A stretch of 64,000 nucleotides of DNA from Sophora flavescens (lineage: Eukaryota > Streptophyta > Magnoliopsida > Fabales > Fabaceae): contig CM061064.1 in NCBI GenBank assembly GCA_030762895.1, positions 133,369,402 through 133,433,401 on the forward strand, written 5' to 3'. Positions within the stretch are counted from its first letter, which is position 1, and the number at the start of each line of letters is the position of its first letter. The position numbers and the translations under genes are program-made. This document shows, piece after piece, positions 11,146 through 22,639 of this stretch. Below the pieces are notes generated by a model. The model was not told the DNA's origin. It did not search any database and saw nothing but the letters and a program-made list of their open reading frames with translations.

Positions 11146-11738
11146 ATTTTCATCACTCTTCTTTTCAATTTTTTTTTTTCACTCTTTTTTTCATTTTCTC
11201 TCAAATTAGGAGAGACTTCCATAGGTTTCTTTCCATGAGCACTTGCCACGGCCTCCTTAGAGGTTGAAGTGTTGCCCTCATTCGTTAATTTGTTATGAAG
11301 AACTCTATGGCAATGGTATGGAGCATATCTTCTCCTCATTATTTTTCTCATCTCAACCCAAGTCTCAATAGGCTCCGCCCCACATCGTCTTCTCTCTTTT
11401 TGAAATTGATCCCACCAAACAAGTGCATAGTCCTTAAATTGAAGAGATGCTAACTTCATTTTCTTTTTCTCATTGTAATTATTGCAATTGAACACTTGCT
11501 CTATCTTCATCTCCCATTCCAAATAGACTTCGGGATCATTCTTCCCATGAAAGGTAGGAACTTGGATCTTGACCCTTTCAATTCTATCTTCTCGGTTTTG
11601 AAGGATGGCAAGTTGTCTATCATAATTTGCACTCATTTGCTCCATTTGCCTTTGAAGGTTTTGTATTTGAGTAGTCATTCTAGCATAAAGAGTTGAAGAC
11701 CTTGTAGAAAATGATGGACTATCTTCATGGGCTGCCAT
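11142..11738 (-). CDS. gag: Gag (capsid) protein of element G
   Basis: Gag forms the virus-like particle and packages element RNA. The first real ATG is at 11738 (MAAHEDSPSF), giving 198 codons; the frame upstream to 11792 opens only with GTG. Residues 20-50 are probably coiled coil (QIQNLQRQMEQM). The core has VPTFHGKNDPEVYLEWEMKI, then FNCNNYNEKKKMKLASLQF and YALVWWDQF, the typical retrotrans_gag pattern. RRRYAPYHCHRVLHNKL follows. The protein ends soon after in a Lys/Glu tail with no zinc knuckle, shorter than Gags of autonomous relatives. No stop interrupts it. Confidence 0.75.
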   Translation of the reverse strand: MAAHEDSPSFSTRSSTLYARMTTQIQNLQRQMEQMSANYDRQLAILQNREDRIERVKIQVPTFHGKNDPEVYLEWEMKIEQVFNCNNYNEKKKMKLASLQFKDYALVWWDQFQKERRRCGAEPIETWVEMRKIMRRRYAPYHCHRVLHNKLTNEGNTSTSKEAVASAHGKKPMEVSPNLRENEKKSEKKKLKRRVMKM

Positions 11739-11792
11739 CACTTGAACACACAATATCAAAAGATAACAAGAAATTATAAAATTCCTCACCAC

Positions 11793-12381
11793 AGTCCCTC
11801 ACTTGTGCACACAAATGTATTTCACTCAATTGGCTTTTTCCACACAAGATGTAATTTTCACTCTTGCCTTTTTCCACTCAATTGTTCTCTTTTAGGCCTT
11901 AGAGGAGTCAAACACAATCCACACAAGAATCCAAAAATCAAGTAACAAAAATCACAAAACTTATCAAAAACAAAGGAAACAAAAGGAAAGGCTAGAAAGG
12001 AAAAGCTTTGAGAATAATGAAACAAGAAAGAAGGGAAATATTTCAAGAACTCAAATGGCCCAAATATAACTTTTTCTCTTCTCTTTTTTTTTTCTTGAAA
12101 TTTTAGGTGTTGTTTTCCTCTCTTTTTTTTTTTGATATTTTTTTAATCCATACAACACACTAGAGAAAAGCTTGCAAAGAGAAACACAAATGTATTTCTT
12201 TTCTTCTTTTTTTCGATTTTTTTTTGTTGATTTTGGGCAGCAAGATGAACACAATAACACAATAATTCCCTTCAAACGGAGACAAGAAAATAATTTTTTT
12301 TTTGTTTTGGGTTTTTCTGGGTAGAAAAAAAAGAAAGGTAGAAGATGAAGAACAAAAACACAAAATCCAACCAAAGCCTAA
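11793..12381 (-). other. Element G 5' leader
   Basis: This lies between the PBS and gag. On the plus strand it is T-rich in runs (about 12075-12140 and 12190-12230). I see no coding function in it. Parts are repeated in no other place in the window. Confidence 0.5.
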
Positions 12382-12393
12382 GCTTTGATACCA
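12382..12393 (-). other. Element G primer-binding site (initiator tRNA-Met type)
   Basis: The minus strand reads TGGTATCAAAGC, one change from TGGTATCAGAGC, 2 bp from the 5' LTR. The same variant is present in H (50595-50606). Confidence 0.8.
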
Positions 12394-12395
12394 CT

Positions 12396-13384
12396 TGATG
12401 ACAACCAAATGGTGAGGTTGCCTTGTTGAAGATCTATTTGGTTGAATTCTTAACAAGTTAATGCGAAACCAATTTTTGGAAGCAAAATAAGAAGAAGAAA
12501 ATATGAAAATGGTGAAGATTAGAGATGGTATGGCGCCACAAACTAGAGAGTTTGATAAGCCTATGAAGTTCGCCACAAGAATCTTGGATTCTTGATAAGA
12601 ACAATAGTTGGCTCAACCAAGAACCAAAGAGAGACAATTCTCTCACAAATGGATTTCAATCCAAATTCAACATCCAAGTTATCATTCATGTGTTTAGGGC
12701 CCCAATACATATAGCCATGGCTGCCCAAATCTGAATTACATTGTATTCCCCCACATTCCATAACCCCCAAATAATAATGTCACTTAATTCCACAACTAAT
12801 GACTCACTAAAACCCTTCTTTAACTCAGCCACATAAAGGTGACTTATTACCCACTCTCTATATCATTATGTAACAGCCACACTTATTTCTCAAATTAAAA
12901 GTGTAACCACCACACAATTAACTAAAAACATAAAAGACTAATAATTCAAAATGGAGTTACTTTTGGTATGCAAACCAGAAATATTCCTCCCAACTAACCT
13001 ATATAATTTCGTGCTCAACATGAGATTAGATGGGCTTGACCCAATTGCAACACTAACAAACTTGGATCCACTCAAATAACCCATTACACTTATTGAATTA
13101 AAAGAAAAATGGACTTGCATGCCCTCTTCATGCTTCTTGGGCTTGGATGAGCAAAGTTATTATCTTGGGCTCATTGTCTTCATTACTTGCATGTGCATTT
13201 GGGCTTATGTCCATTAAGAGCACCACCAATTGAGTTAGAGCTTCTTGGGATTTCTTGCCCTTGCTCTTGTCATTGGGCCACCAAGACCTTGAATAGCTTC
13301 TTGATCCAAATCGGTCTCCATTGGCTCATATCATTCTTGTTGAAAAGTTGACTTGCCCCCCTTGGCACATATCAGATGTGCTCA
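12396..13384 (-). repeat. Element G 5' LTR (right copy)
   Basis: This is the direct repeat of 8943-9922 with only a few differences by eye, so the insertion is fairly recent. It is the promoter-bearing copy for the minus-strand element. Confidence 0.9.
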
Positions 13385-13389
13385 TAAGG

Positions 13390-16300
13390 AAGAGAAGATT
13401 GGGAGAATTTGAAACAGTGGCCATGACTGAGGAATGTAGCATGATGTTGCAGAACAAAGTTCCACAAAAGATGAAGGACCCTGGAAGTATCACTATATCT
13501 TGTTCTATTGGAGACACTTATTGTGGCAAAGCCTTGTGTGACTTGGGAGCAAGCATCAACCTTATGCCCATGTCAATTTTTAGAAAACTGGGAATTGGAG
13601 AGGCTAGGCCTACTTCTGTTACACTTCAGCTAGCTGACAGATCCATTGCTTATCCTGAAGGGAAGATTGAAGATGTATTGATTAAATTTGTCAAATTTTT
13701 GTTCCCTGTGGATTTCATTATTCTGACTTTGAGGCAAATAGGGAAGTCCCTATTGTTTTTGGGAGGCCCTTTCTGGCAACAGGGAAAACTTTGATTGATG
13801 TGCAAAAAGGAGAACTCACAATGAGGGTTAATGATCAGCTGGTCACATTCAATGTTTTTAATGACCTCAATTACCCAGATGAAGGGATGGAAGAATGCTC
13901 TTTCATTCAGTCATTTGATGAGTTGGTCCAACTACATTTTCTGAAGAATCAGTCTGATTATAGTAGTGTTGCAGCATCAGTAGAAGCTAATATCTCCTCT
14001 GATGAGGAAGTGGTGGAATTCTTGGACAGCAAGGTAGCTCAGCATGTGTGGTCCCGAAAGTATGAATCATTGGAGGTAACTGATGGTGCTTTTAAGGATA
14101 ATATTCCATCTATTGTTAAGCCTCCTGTTTTAGAACTGAAAAAATTGGTAAACCATTTGAAATGTGCATATCTTGGTGATAATGATACAATGGGCTGTGA
14201 TAATTTCTGATTCACTAAATTGTCCTCAAGAGGAACAATTGTTAGCAGTTTTGAAAAGGCACAAAAAGGCTATTGGAAGATGGCAGACATCAAGGGAATC
14301 AATCCCTCTATCTGTATGCATAGGATTCTCTTGGAAGAAAACTCAAAGAATAGCATTGAGAGTCAGAGAAGGCCAAATCCCATAATGAAATAGGTGGTCA
14401 AGAAAGAGATCATCAAGTGGCTGGATGCTGGCATCATTTACCCCGTCTCTGACAGTGTGTGGGTGAGTCACATCCAATGTGTGCCCAAGAAGGGAGGTGT
14501 AACTGTAATCACAAATGAGAAAAATGAAATCATCACAACAAGAATTGTAACTGGTTGGAGGATTTGTATGGATTACAAGAAGCTAAACAAAGAAACTAGA
14601 AAAGATCTCTTCCCCTTGCCATTTATTGATCAGATGCTGGATAGATTGGCTGGAAAGGAATTCTATTGTTTCATTGATGGTTGTTCCGGCTACAGCCAGA
14701 TTGCTATAGCACCAGAAGACTAGGAGAAAACAACTTTCACTTGTTCTTATGGCACCTTTGCTTTCAGAAGAATGCCATTTGTCCTGTGCAATGCTCCAAC
14801 AACCTTCCAGAGATGTATGATGGCAATGTTCTCTTACCTGATTGAGAAATCCATGGAAGTGTTCATGGATGATTTTTTTGTGTTTGGAGAAACTTTCCAG
14901 ATATGTTTGGTGAATCTAGAGCAAATTCTGGACAGATGTGAAGAGTCTAATCTTGTTCTAAATTGGGAGAAGTGCCACTTTATGGTGACAGAAGGAATTG
15001 TGCTGGGACATAGAATTTCCAGAAATGGTATAGAGGTGGACAAGGCAAAGATTGAAGTCATTGAAAAGTTGCCCGCTCCCACTTCAGTGAAAGGCATAAG
15101 AAGTTTCTTAGGTCATACTGGATTTTACAGAAGATTTATCAAGGACTTCTCCAAGATCTCCAAGCCATTTTGTCAATTGCCGGAGCATGATAAGACTTTT
15201 GAATTCAAAGCTGAATGTCTGAAAGCATTTGAGCTTCTGAAAAATGCTCTCATCACTACACCTATCATTGTTCCACCTGATTGGGGGAAACCTTTTGAGC
15301 TGATGTGTGATGCTAGTGACTTTGTAGTGGGAGCAGCCCTAGGACAGAGGTACAACAAAATACTTCACCCTGTTTACTATGTAAACAAATCCTTGATTGA
15401 TGCACAAATCAATTACACCACCACTGAAAAATAGCTGCTGGCTGTGGTATTTACCTTTGAGAAGTTTAGATCCTATATTGTTGGTACAAAAGTGGTAGTC
15501 TATGCTGACCACTCAGCCATCAAATACCTAATTGACAAGAAGGATGCTAAACCAAGGCTCATAAGCTGGGTGTTGTTGCTTCAAGAATTTAACTTGGAAA
15601 TCAGAGATAAGAAGGGAGTGGAGAATCAAGTAGCAGATCACCTCTCAAGATTACCAGAGGATGTTGCAGCATCCAAGGGAGCAGCCATTGATGAAACTTT
15701 CCCCGATGAACAACTGCTAGCAATGCAAGATGCTGCAGCATCATGGTAAATGTTGCCAAGGTTCTCCAATTAGGTTTATTCTGGCCTACCGTGTTTAGAG
15801 ATGAACATGAATTTGTTAAACACTATGACAGGTGCCAAAGGGTAGGGAATTTGACTAACAAAAATGAAATGCCCCTCAACACTATTTAGAAAATGAACTT
15901 TTTGATGTATGGGGTATTGATTTTATGGGACCATTTCCCCCTTCCTTTGGCAACCTTTATATTCTGGTAGCTATTGATTATGTATCTAAATGGGTAAGGC
16001 TATGACAACAATAAAATATGATGCTAGGGTGGTAACAAAGTTCCTACAAAAAAAAATATCTTTTCTAGATTTGGAACCCCTAGAGCTATCATTAGTGATG
16101 AAGGTACCCATTTTTGCAACCAAGTTTTCTCCAAATTGCTTGCAAAATATGGAGTTAAGCATAAAGTGGCCACAACCTACCATCCCCAAACTAATGGTCA
16201 AGCTGAGTTATCTAACAGGGAAATCAAAAGGACTTTGGAAAACATGGTCAAACCAAACAGGAAGGATTGGTCCTCACATCTAGATGAGGCCTTATGGGCT

Positions 16301-16800
16301 TATAGGACTGCATTCAAAACCCCTCTGGGGATGTCCCCATATAGATTGGTGTATCAAAAAGCTTGCCATTTGCCCCTGGAGTTACAACACAAGGCTTTCT
16401 GGGCAGCAAAAAAACTGAATTTCGGTCTTCAGTCTGCTGGAGCAGCACGCATGCTGCAGCTTAATGAACTAGAAGAACACATATTGTTTTTCTATGAAAA
16501 TGCTGAAGCATACAAGGAAAAAATTAAAGCTTGGCATGATAAAAAGATCCATCAAAGATCATTTCATGAGGGAGAACAAGTCTTGTTGTTAAACTTCAGG
16601 CTGAAGCTCTTCCCAAGCAAGCTGAAGTCAAGTGGTCTTGCCCATTCAAAATGGTGAAAGTTTATTCAGATGGTGCTGTAGATTTGCTAGATGTTGAGAG
16701 TGGAAGGGGATTCAAAGTTAATGGCTAGAGAATCAAGCACTACTTTGGTGAACCTTTAGATAGAATGAAGGTCACCACATCTCTTGGTGACACTGAATGA
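13390..16800 (+). pseudogene. pol: Element B pol (protease, RT, RNase H, integrase), broken
   Basis: This resumes the frame cut by G (KDV joined to LIRKRRLGEF). Protease: CDLGASINLMP near 13540. RT: WRICMDYKKLNKETRKD, then FPLPFIDQMLDRLAGK and VFMDDF near 14860. RNase H: MCDASDFVVGAALGQ near 15305 and VADHLSRL near 15640. Integrase: VWGIDFMGPFP near 15910 and YHPQTNGQAELSNREIK near 16180. Breaks include frameshifts near 13780 and 14200, TAG at 14721 and 15432, and frameshifts through the integrase core around 16000-16130. About 80 residues, including the His part of the zinc-binding domain, are missing near 15750. Non-functional. Confidence 0.85.
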
Positions 16801-17409
16801 TGTTACAACAAGGTCTGGCTGAGGACCTTATAAACCAAGCGCTCATGGGAGGCAGCCCATCAATAAATAGATTTTAACTGTGCTTAAGCATTACAAGGTT
16901 AAGCTTTGAATAATGATGCAGCAATGGAGATGAAAGTGAGTTCAAGCTGCAGCATAAAGAAAATAAGGGGTTGCTGTGGAACAATGCTACATCATGCTCT
17001 CATTTTCTAAGGACAGGAAGAACAATTTTTCTGGATAGGAACCAACTCCTGACACAAGTACAAGGTGGGGGCCAGCTCAGGTTTTGTCCGTTGTGGGTAA
17101 ATGTAAGTTGGACAGTTTTTGGAACTTTTTGAAATGGAATTAATAGGAGTGGGATGTGGAGAGAGAAACTTATGGGTTCCTATAACCAACCCCCAACCAC
17201 ATGATCTTTCTCCCTCTCTCCACTTTATTTCTGTCTCTTCCACACCTCACCACCCTCAGCACCCAATCCACCCCCATAACCTGACACATTAAATAGACCT
17301 CTCCTCTCTTCCATTCACCCACTACACTCAAACCTCTCTTGTTTATTCCTTCATCCGCGTAACCCTAACATCCAAACCCTCCCTCTTCAACTCACCTAAA
17401 CTCACCACC
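16801..17409 (+). other. Element B spacer between pol and the 3' ORF
   Basis: No coding capacity is recognised. It is rich in short pyrimidine stretches just before 17410. TGCAGCAT-like words occur near 16910 and 16950. Confidence 0.5.
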
Positions 17410-18337
17410 ATGACAGCAAAGAAAGGAGGTCGTATGAAGCACTGCGCTGTAAAGAATGCTGCACCTCGTTCCACTACTGAAAAGGAGCAGTTCACCACTT
17501 GGACCAGTGCTGAGGCCCAAGAAAAGTTTGAAACCGAAACCCTAAAACGCAGCTTGCATCCAGAAAAAGGTTTCAAATATGGAAAAGGCTTGACACACCA
17601 TTCCCCAGTTCCCAAGAGAACTTGTACCACCTGTTGAAGAAGAAGTCACTGTCCCACCTTACAAAACTGTCCCTCTCCTTGTTTATGTGAACCCTAAGAA
17701 CAACAACCACCTCAACCCTGCCAACAGCTCTGGCTTTGATGAGGGATGGATGTGCATTCCTCCATCCCAGCAGCAAGAAGACATTGTGGCCACTGAGCCC
17801 AAGCAAAAAAAGCCAGCTTCACAAGGCTCCCAGCAGGATCAAGGGAGTGAGAAGGGACCCCGTGTTGCAGCCCCAGAGAAAGTTCCCTCCTCCGCTCCTG
17901 TTGCAGCAAAGACAACCCCTCCAGCTCCCAAGCAAACAAAGAGTACCAAGGTAGCTGCTGAAAAGGGGAGCCCAATAATGAAGATAGCTGCTGAATATTC
18001 TACAATGGAGGAAGAGGAGGAGGATGAAATCCCCCTTTCCAAGAAAGCAAAGCTTGCTGCACAAAATGCTGCAGCCAAGATCAAAATGGAGAAGGTTGCA
18101 ACATTGAGGGAGAAAGAGGCAAAGACTTCTGCAGCAGAAGAAGCTGAAATTGAAGAAGAAGTTGAGGTAGAGGAGGAAGCTGAGGAAGGAACTGAAGAAG
18201 CTGATGAAGGAGAATAAGAGGAAGAAAATGAAGAAGAGGAATATGTGCAAGTCACTGGAGGAACACCAGGAAAGGTGCCTTCCACCAAGAGTGGAGGTAC
18301 CGGGAAGAGTTCACGCGTCAGAGCACCGCAGGCTTGA
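17410..18337 (+). pseudogene. Element B 3' ORF (env-position protein), frameshifted
   Basis: Athila-type elements often carry an extra ORF after pol, sometimes called env-like. Here MTAKKGGRMK begins a 75-codon frame with FTTWTSAEAQEKFETETLKR and EKGFKYGKG, resembling the N-terminal part of the 'putative plant transposon protein' domain. It then shifts frame. The second frame (to 18217) has VDEGWMC-like sequence, a basic KKAKLAAQ stretch and a strongly acidic Glu-rich tail. TAA at 18215 interrupts, and sense continues to TGA at 18335. The middle of the domain is missing. I see no signal peptide or membrane segment. Confidence 0.6.
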
Positions 18338-19655
18338 AATAGAGCCATAGTGGATGTTGCAGCTTGCTGCAGCATCCCACAATATGATGCATACGGAACC
18401 TTCCACCCCATTACCAGATTTATGATTTAATCTTTTTAACTCTTTTGCAAGTAGTGGTCACTAGGACCTTTTGTGTTTGTCTGTTTTTAGGACCACTAGG
18501 GCCATAGTTGTTTTTAAAAATTCTGTTTAATGTTTGGCCATGCATGAGCCCACCCCTTGGTTCCATGAAATTAATGATTAAATGGAAATGGCCTCTGGCC
18601 ACTTTTGCTGTGATTAAACCAAAACTCTTGGAATAAAACTCTTGTTGACTAACTTAGTAAAATAACTTGACTGTGATTATCAACCTTTATGTACCACTGA
18701 TTAGGTTAGAAGACACATGTACTGCAGCAATAACAAATAAATGTGAGCCTGAGTGACCAAAGTGCGCTGCACATATACACCATATTCATGCATTTTCTGT
18801 AAGGCTTGCTTTGATTCTGTTTGATCTAGACACTCATGGTTGCACACAATTTATGCTTGAGGCACCTTTTTTTTGTTTTGTTTTTATTTTAGCCAAAGCC
18901 TAAACAGTCACCCCTCTCAATTTATATGCCCTTAGTTTACCCATTTGAGCTATAGCCCTTTATTGTAAAAAAACTATCACATTACAAGCCCTTAACTGGA
19001 AAAACAAAGAATACCTGAACAAGTAGAGCTTAAGGAATTTAAAAAATTTGAACAAAGAACAATGAAAGACCTGAATTCAATAATAATTTGTTCTTTGTTC
19101 TCAGCAAAAATAATAAGTTGTGGTCTTAGTGAGGAAAGAAAGGAATTATTTGAACAAAAGGTGTGGATTGTGAAAACAATTGGGAAATTGAGCTAGATAG
19201 AAGTGCATCCTTTTGCTATACTTTGTGATCAGCTACTTATCCAAATGCCTTAACCCCACCTGTCCTAAGCCCAGTTACAACCTTAAAAGACCTTTTGCTG
19301 TGTGAAATTCTGTGATTGTTTTAATTTTGATTGAATCTTATCAAGTATAGATCAGAGATGTATGTTTAAGGTGAGAGTGAAATTCTGGTGAGAGGGTGAG
19401 AAATAGAACCAACTGTTCTGAGTGAAAATACTGCAGCATATGTTAATCTGACTTTAACCCAGTGTTGTAGTAACTGTTGATGTGTGCAGGATATAAAGAG
19501 TACTTTGTTAGAAATGCAAGTATTGATTTATGAGCTTTTAAAAGAATGAAGAACATGGGTGATCTATGCATGCCATTTATTAAATAGAATTCTGTTGTTT
19601 CTTATGTTTTTGTTAGCATTACTTAAGGACAAGCAATGGTTTAAGTTTGGGGGTG
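18338..19655 (+). other. Element B 3' noncoding region and polypurine tract
   Basis: No gene is visible. The purine tract TTAAGTTTGGGGGTG (19641-19655) directly precedes the 3' LTR and is the plus-strand primer site. TGCAGCA words recur near 18350, 18722 and 19430. Confidence 0.75.
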
Positions 19656-20979
19656 TGATAACTCTTTGAATGAAGAGTTATTTAGATCTTTTTACTTTAA
19701 ATTGTGGCTATTTTTGAATTTTTGATTCATGATTTTAGTAGGAAACACTTAGTCTGTAAATATTTGTGTGAAGCATTGTAATATCAGCTATTTACTCTGT
19801 TATGCTTTATCATTGTCTCAAATTTGTGTCTGCACATGCAGTAACATTGCTGGAGCAAGACTGAAGCATGAATAAACAAGCTCTTGGTTGTTGCAGCAGG
19901 GATTACTTTCCAGTGAGTCTACACTAGAAGACAAAGCTGACATGGACACCTTATTTCTCTCCTCAAAAGCGCTGACACCTCTGCATCATGGAATCTCACG
20001 TGCATAGGGATCAGATTTCCTGCTTTTTTGGAATTGGGCTAGGGTTGAATTAATATAATGTATTTTGTTGGCCCAAAATGGAAGAAAGAGAATAGGATAT
20101 TATATAAGCATTTAGGTCAACCCTAAAAAAGGACACACAACACTTTATGATATAATATTCCTAGTCCTACCTTGGAGGCTGCGCTGCTCACCTCCAACCT
20201 CCAGCTGCTACCATTTATTTTTCTTCCATTGTAGTGACTTCCTTTTCATTTTATTATTTTGTTCTTTGTAAACTCTTCATGAGCTAAACATTTTTAAGAT
20301 TTAGGTATGCTTATGTAATGAATGCTTAGTTGATTTATGCAATGAATATGTTCTGTATTTTCCTTTATTATGTGTGGATTGTTGTTTATTTAAGAGTGAT
20401 CAACTTAATTAAATATCTAGCTTGCTTAGTTTGGAAGAATTGAGTAAGTGGAAATTGATAAGGGATAGGTATTAAATCATTGATTGGAAAGGTAATTAGT
20501 GTTGAATGAACTAGGAATAGTTATTAAAGTCCCTAAACTAACTGGAACATGCTTATTAAGAGGGTGGTGTAATTAATCTAAATATAGGATAAAAAGTAGT
20601 TAATGAACCTAACCCTTAAGTGTTGGAAAACACAATTTTATTTCCTGGAGTTAAATGCTGGAGCATAGTCAGAGCATAATATAGACTAAGCATGATTTAT
20701 GTTGCAACATACCTGAGCTACTTTTCTCATATTTGACTACACTTTCATTTATGTTTATTATTCCTTGTTCAAGCTTCAGTTCAAAATTCATTTACTTTAC
20801 TTTGCACTCACAACAATTTTTGGTTACCTACTCTAACTCCTAGAACATACAATCAGATTTAGAATTTTATTATACCATTATAATCCCTGTGGGAACAATA
20901 TCTGAACTTACTTTCTATAATACTAAATGCAATTGTGTATACTTGCAAAAGCTTAAAGACAACTATTTTTGAGGCAAAA
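19656..20979 (+). repeat. Element B 3' LTR
   Basis: An uninterrupted 1324-bp copy, TGATAACTC to GGCAAAA, followed by TSD CGCTA at 20980-20984. It serves as the reference that shows where A cut the 5' copy. Confidence 0.9.
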
Positions 20980-20984
20980 CGCTA

Positions 20985-21287
20985 CTCGTAGTGTAGTTTA
21001 TGTTTTGTTTAGTTGTTTATCCGAGAATTTTATCGGATTGGTTATACCAGCTCTGTAATGTGACATCGGGATTGGGTTCGTTTATATCTTTCGTTTATGA
21101 TTATGTTATGTCTTACTTCTTAAACATGTTTTATTTTCCATGTTGAGACCTTGTTACAATGTGGTCTTCTTTACCCGTTGGCTTTATTTTATAAAGAATA
21201 AGCATGTGTTTATCTTATTTTGAAAAATTAAATTATTTCCTTCTATGTTATCACTTTAAAAATACATGTGGGGTAGACGGTGTCACA
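20985..21287 (+). repeat. Element C 5' LTR, final 303 bp
   Basis: This continues from 791 across element B. It aligns with 28851-29148, including GGTTATACCAGCTCTGTA, and ends in GGTGTCACA. Confidence 0.87.
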
Positions 21288-21543
21288 TTTAGTGGTATCA
21301 GAGCTGTTCAGCCCTCACCGGACGTGGTATGAGTTTGTTGCGAGTCTTCTGTGTGCTTTTGTTTGAATTATCTATATTTATTATAGATAATGATGCTTAG
21401 TGTTAATAATCTTTAGTTCTTCCTTCTTGGTTTGAGACTCCGAATCCAAGGACTTAACCCAAGGAATGTGCCTAGTTGGGGGAAGTTTAACCAATTAAGG
21501 TGATAGAAATTTCGAGGACGAAATTTTTATAAGGGGGTGGAAT
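21288..21543 (+). other. Element C internal region (256 bp) with PBS and PPT
   Basis: The PBS TGGTATCAGAGC lies at 21293-21304, an exact match to the initiator tRNA-Met type. The PPT AAGGGGGTGG lies at 21531-21540, preceded by TTTCGAGGACGAAAT, the usual chromovirus pol end. Nothing is left between them but a short pol terminus, so all coding sequence is deleted. Confidence 0.85.
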
Positions 21544-21705
21544 TGTAACACCCCATTTTTCATAATATATGTTTTTAAGCGTTGTATATTGTTGTATCTT
21601 GTGCTAGATTATTAGAAAAGTGCTTTAGGGAATTTAAAATGGGGTTAAGTGGGATTTTATGGTCAAAAATCCCTTTCTAACGCATATGTTTCTCTCTTGG
21701 AGCTG

Positions 21706-21976
21706 GACACAGTTGTGTCTCCTGATAGACACAGCTGTGTCTAACTCTCTACATCAATGTTTTGTCCCGGGACATAGCTTTGTCTTATTTCAAAAATGTT
21801 GTTCTGGCCCAGGACACTGCTATGTCTCCCGATAGACACAGCTATGTCTAATTCTCGTAAATGTTGTTTTGGCTGGGACACAACTGTGTCTCCTGATAAA
21901 CACAGCTGTGTCGAATTCCTAGAACGCTGATCTGGTCCAGGACACAGCTGTGTCTCCTAATAGACACAGTTGTGTC
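21706..21976 (+). repeat. 64-bp tandem array of GACACAGCTGTGTC dyads
   Basis: Units start at 21706, 21771, 21813, 21877 and 21941. A full unit is a 14-bp palindrome such as GACACAGTTGTGTC, an 8-bp spacer (TCCTGATA, TCCCGATA or TCCTAATA), and a second 14-bp palindrome. The last three units have a 64-bp period. The 21771 unit has only a degenerate first half. The array ends 30 bp before the TATA box. Confidence 0.9.
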
Positions 21977-22005
21977 TAGTTCTCAAAGATGTTTTTGCCT
22001 GACAT

Positions 22006-22013
22006 TATAAATA
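22006..22013 (+). promoter_or_regulatory. TATA box of element C LTR
   Basis: TATAAATA, 462 bp into the LTR, immediately after the palindrome array and before a pyrimidine-rich leader-like stretch. Assignment rests on sequence and position only. Confidence 0.6.
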
Positions 22014-22639
22014 AGTGAGTCAGGAGGGTCACAAGTTACAACCCTTATTTTGACTCTTTGTCCCCTATCCTTGGCTGTCAGAAACCCTCTCCTCTCCCTC
22101 CCCTTGAAGCTCCTCAAGACTCTTGATGTTTTCTTTTGCGGTTGGAGAATAAACCGTGCATTAGTGTCAATTAAGGTAATCTTGTAAACCTTTTGTTAAT
22201 CTCTTTTTGTTTTCTTGAATTGGTGATTAACTCCTCCTTCTTTCTTTGATGTTCTTAACCAAGATCCGTTGAACCATTCGAGTGGACCAAGTTTGGATTT
22301 GTTCAAAGTGACTATAGATTAGATCGTCATACCAGGTATGGGGAGAAGGGATAGTATAAGTATGTAGGCTTGGGGGTAGCGTGGGTTCCCATAACCCTTA
22401 TGTTTGATAAAATGCCTAAATGAGTATTTGTTGATAACATGAATGTATGACTATGCGTTTATGGAATGAATGTTTAACATGCCTATTTTGGTATATTTGA
22501 TATTGATGTTGTTGTTATAACATGTTGAATGTTTGATGCCATGTTTGGATGTTTTATCATGAATTCATTGTTGGTTATTCGTATGAAAGCGTTAATGATA
22601 AAACGATGTTAAATATGTTAATGATGAAAAGGGAGGTTT

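Larger units (their letters stand above)
8943..13384 (-). mobile_element. Element G: non-autonomous gypsy element retaining gag (TR-GAG-like)
   Basis: LTRs 8943-9922 and 12396-13384 are flanked by a perfect TSD, GATGT (8938-8942 and 13385-13389). LTR ends are TGATGACAACC and CATATCA. The PBS at 12382-12393 and the PPT at 9923-9935 give minus orientation. The internal region carries an open gag, then a degraded RT/RNase H piece and an integrase tail, with most of pol missing. The B frame reads straight across the insertion once one TSD is removed, so the boundaries are secure. H and solo LTR I belong to the same family. Confidence 0.9.
792..20979 (+). mobile_element. Element B: decayed Athila-like Ty3/gypsy element
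   Basis: The two LTRs (792-848 plus 5717-6991, and 19656-20979) start TGATAACTC and end near GGCAACA or GGCAAAA. They are flanked by a perfect TSD, CGCTA, at 787-791 and 20980-20984. The order is PBS, gag, protease, RT, RNase H, integrase, then a 3' ORF and a long 3' noncoding region, which is the Athila layout. All coding parts carry stops and frameshifts. Its 5' LTR holds element A and its gag-protease linker holds element G. B is itself inserted in the 5' LTR of C. Confidence 0.88.
21544..22639 (+). repeat. Element C 3' LTR, first part
   Basis: It starts TGTAACACCCC right after the PPT. It contains the palindrome array (21706-21976) and a TATA box (22006-22013). It is cut at 22639 by element F; GGTTT at 22635-22639 is the F target duplication. 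Confidence 0.9.

Noticed and set aside
11739..11792. Signal-peptide-like start (MVRNFIISCYLLILCVQV) before G Gag
   Set aside because: The first codon is GTG; the real ATG is at 11738, and Gag is cytoplasmic.
15727..15745. Possible miR172-like target (CTGCAGCATCAT)
   Set aside because: Only the 5' half of the usual target matches; the part that pairs with the miRNA seed does not.
17839..18411. Ser-rich reading frame on the minus strand opposite the B 3' ORF
   Set aside because: Mirror image of the Glu-rich coding strand; low complexity with no domain.
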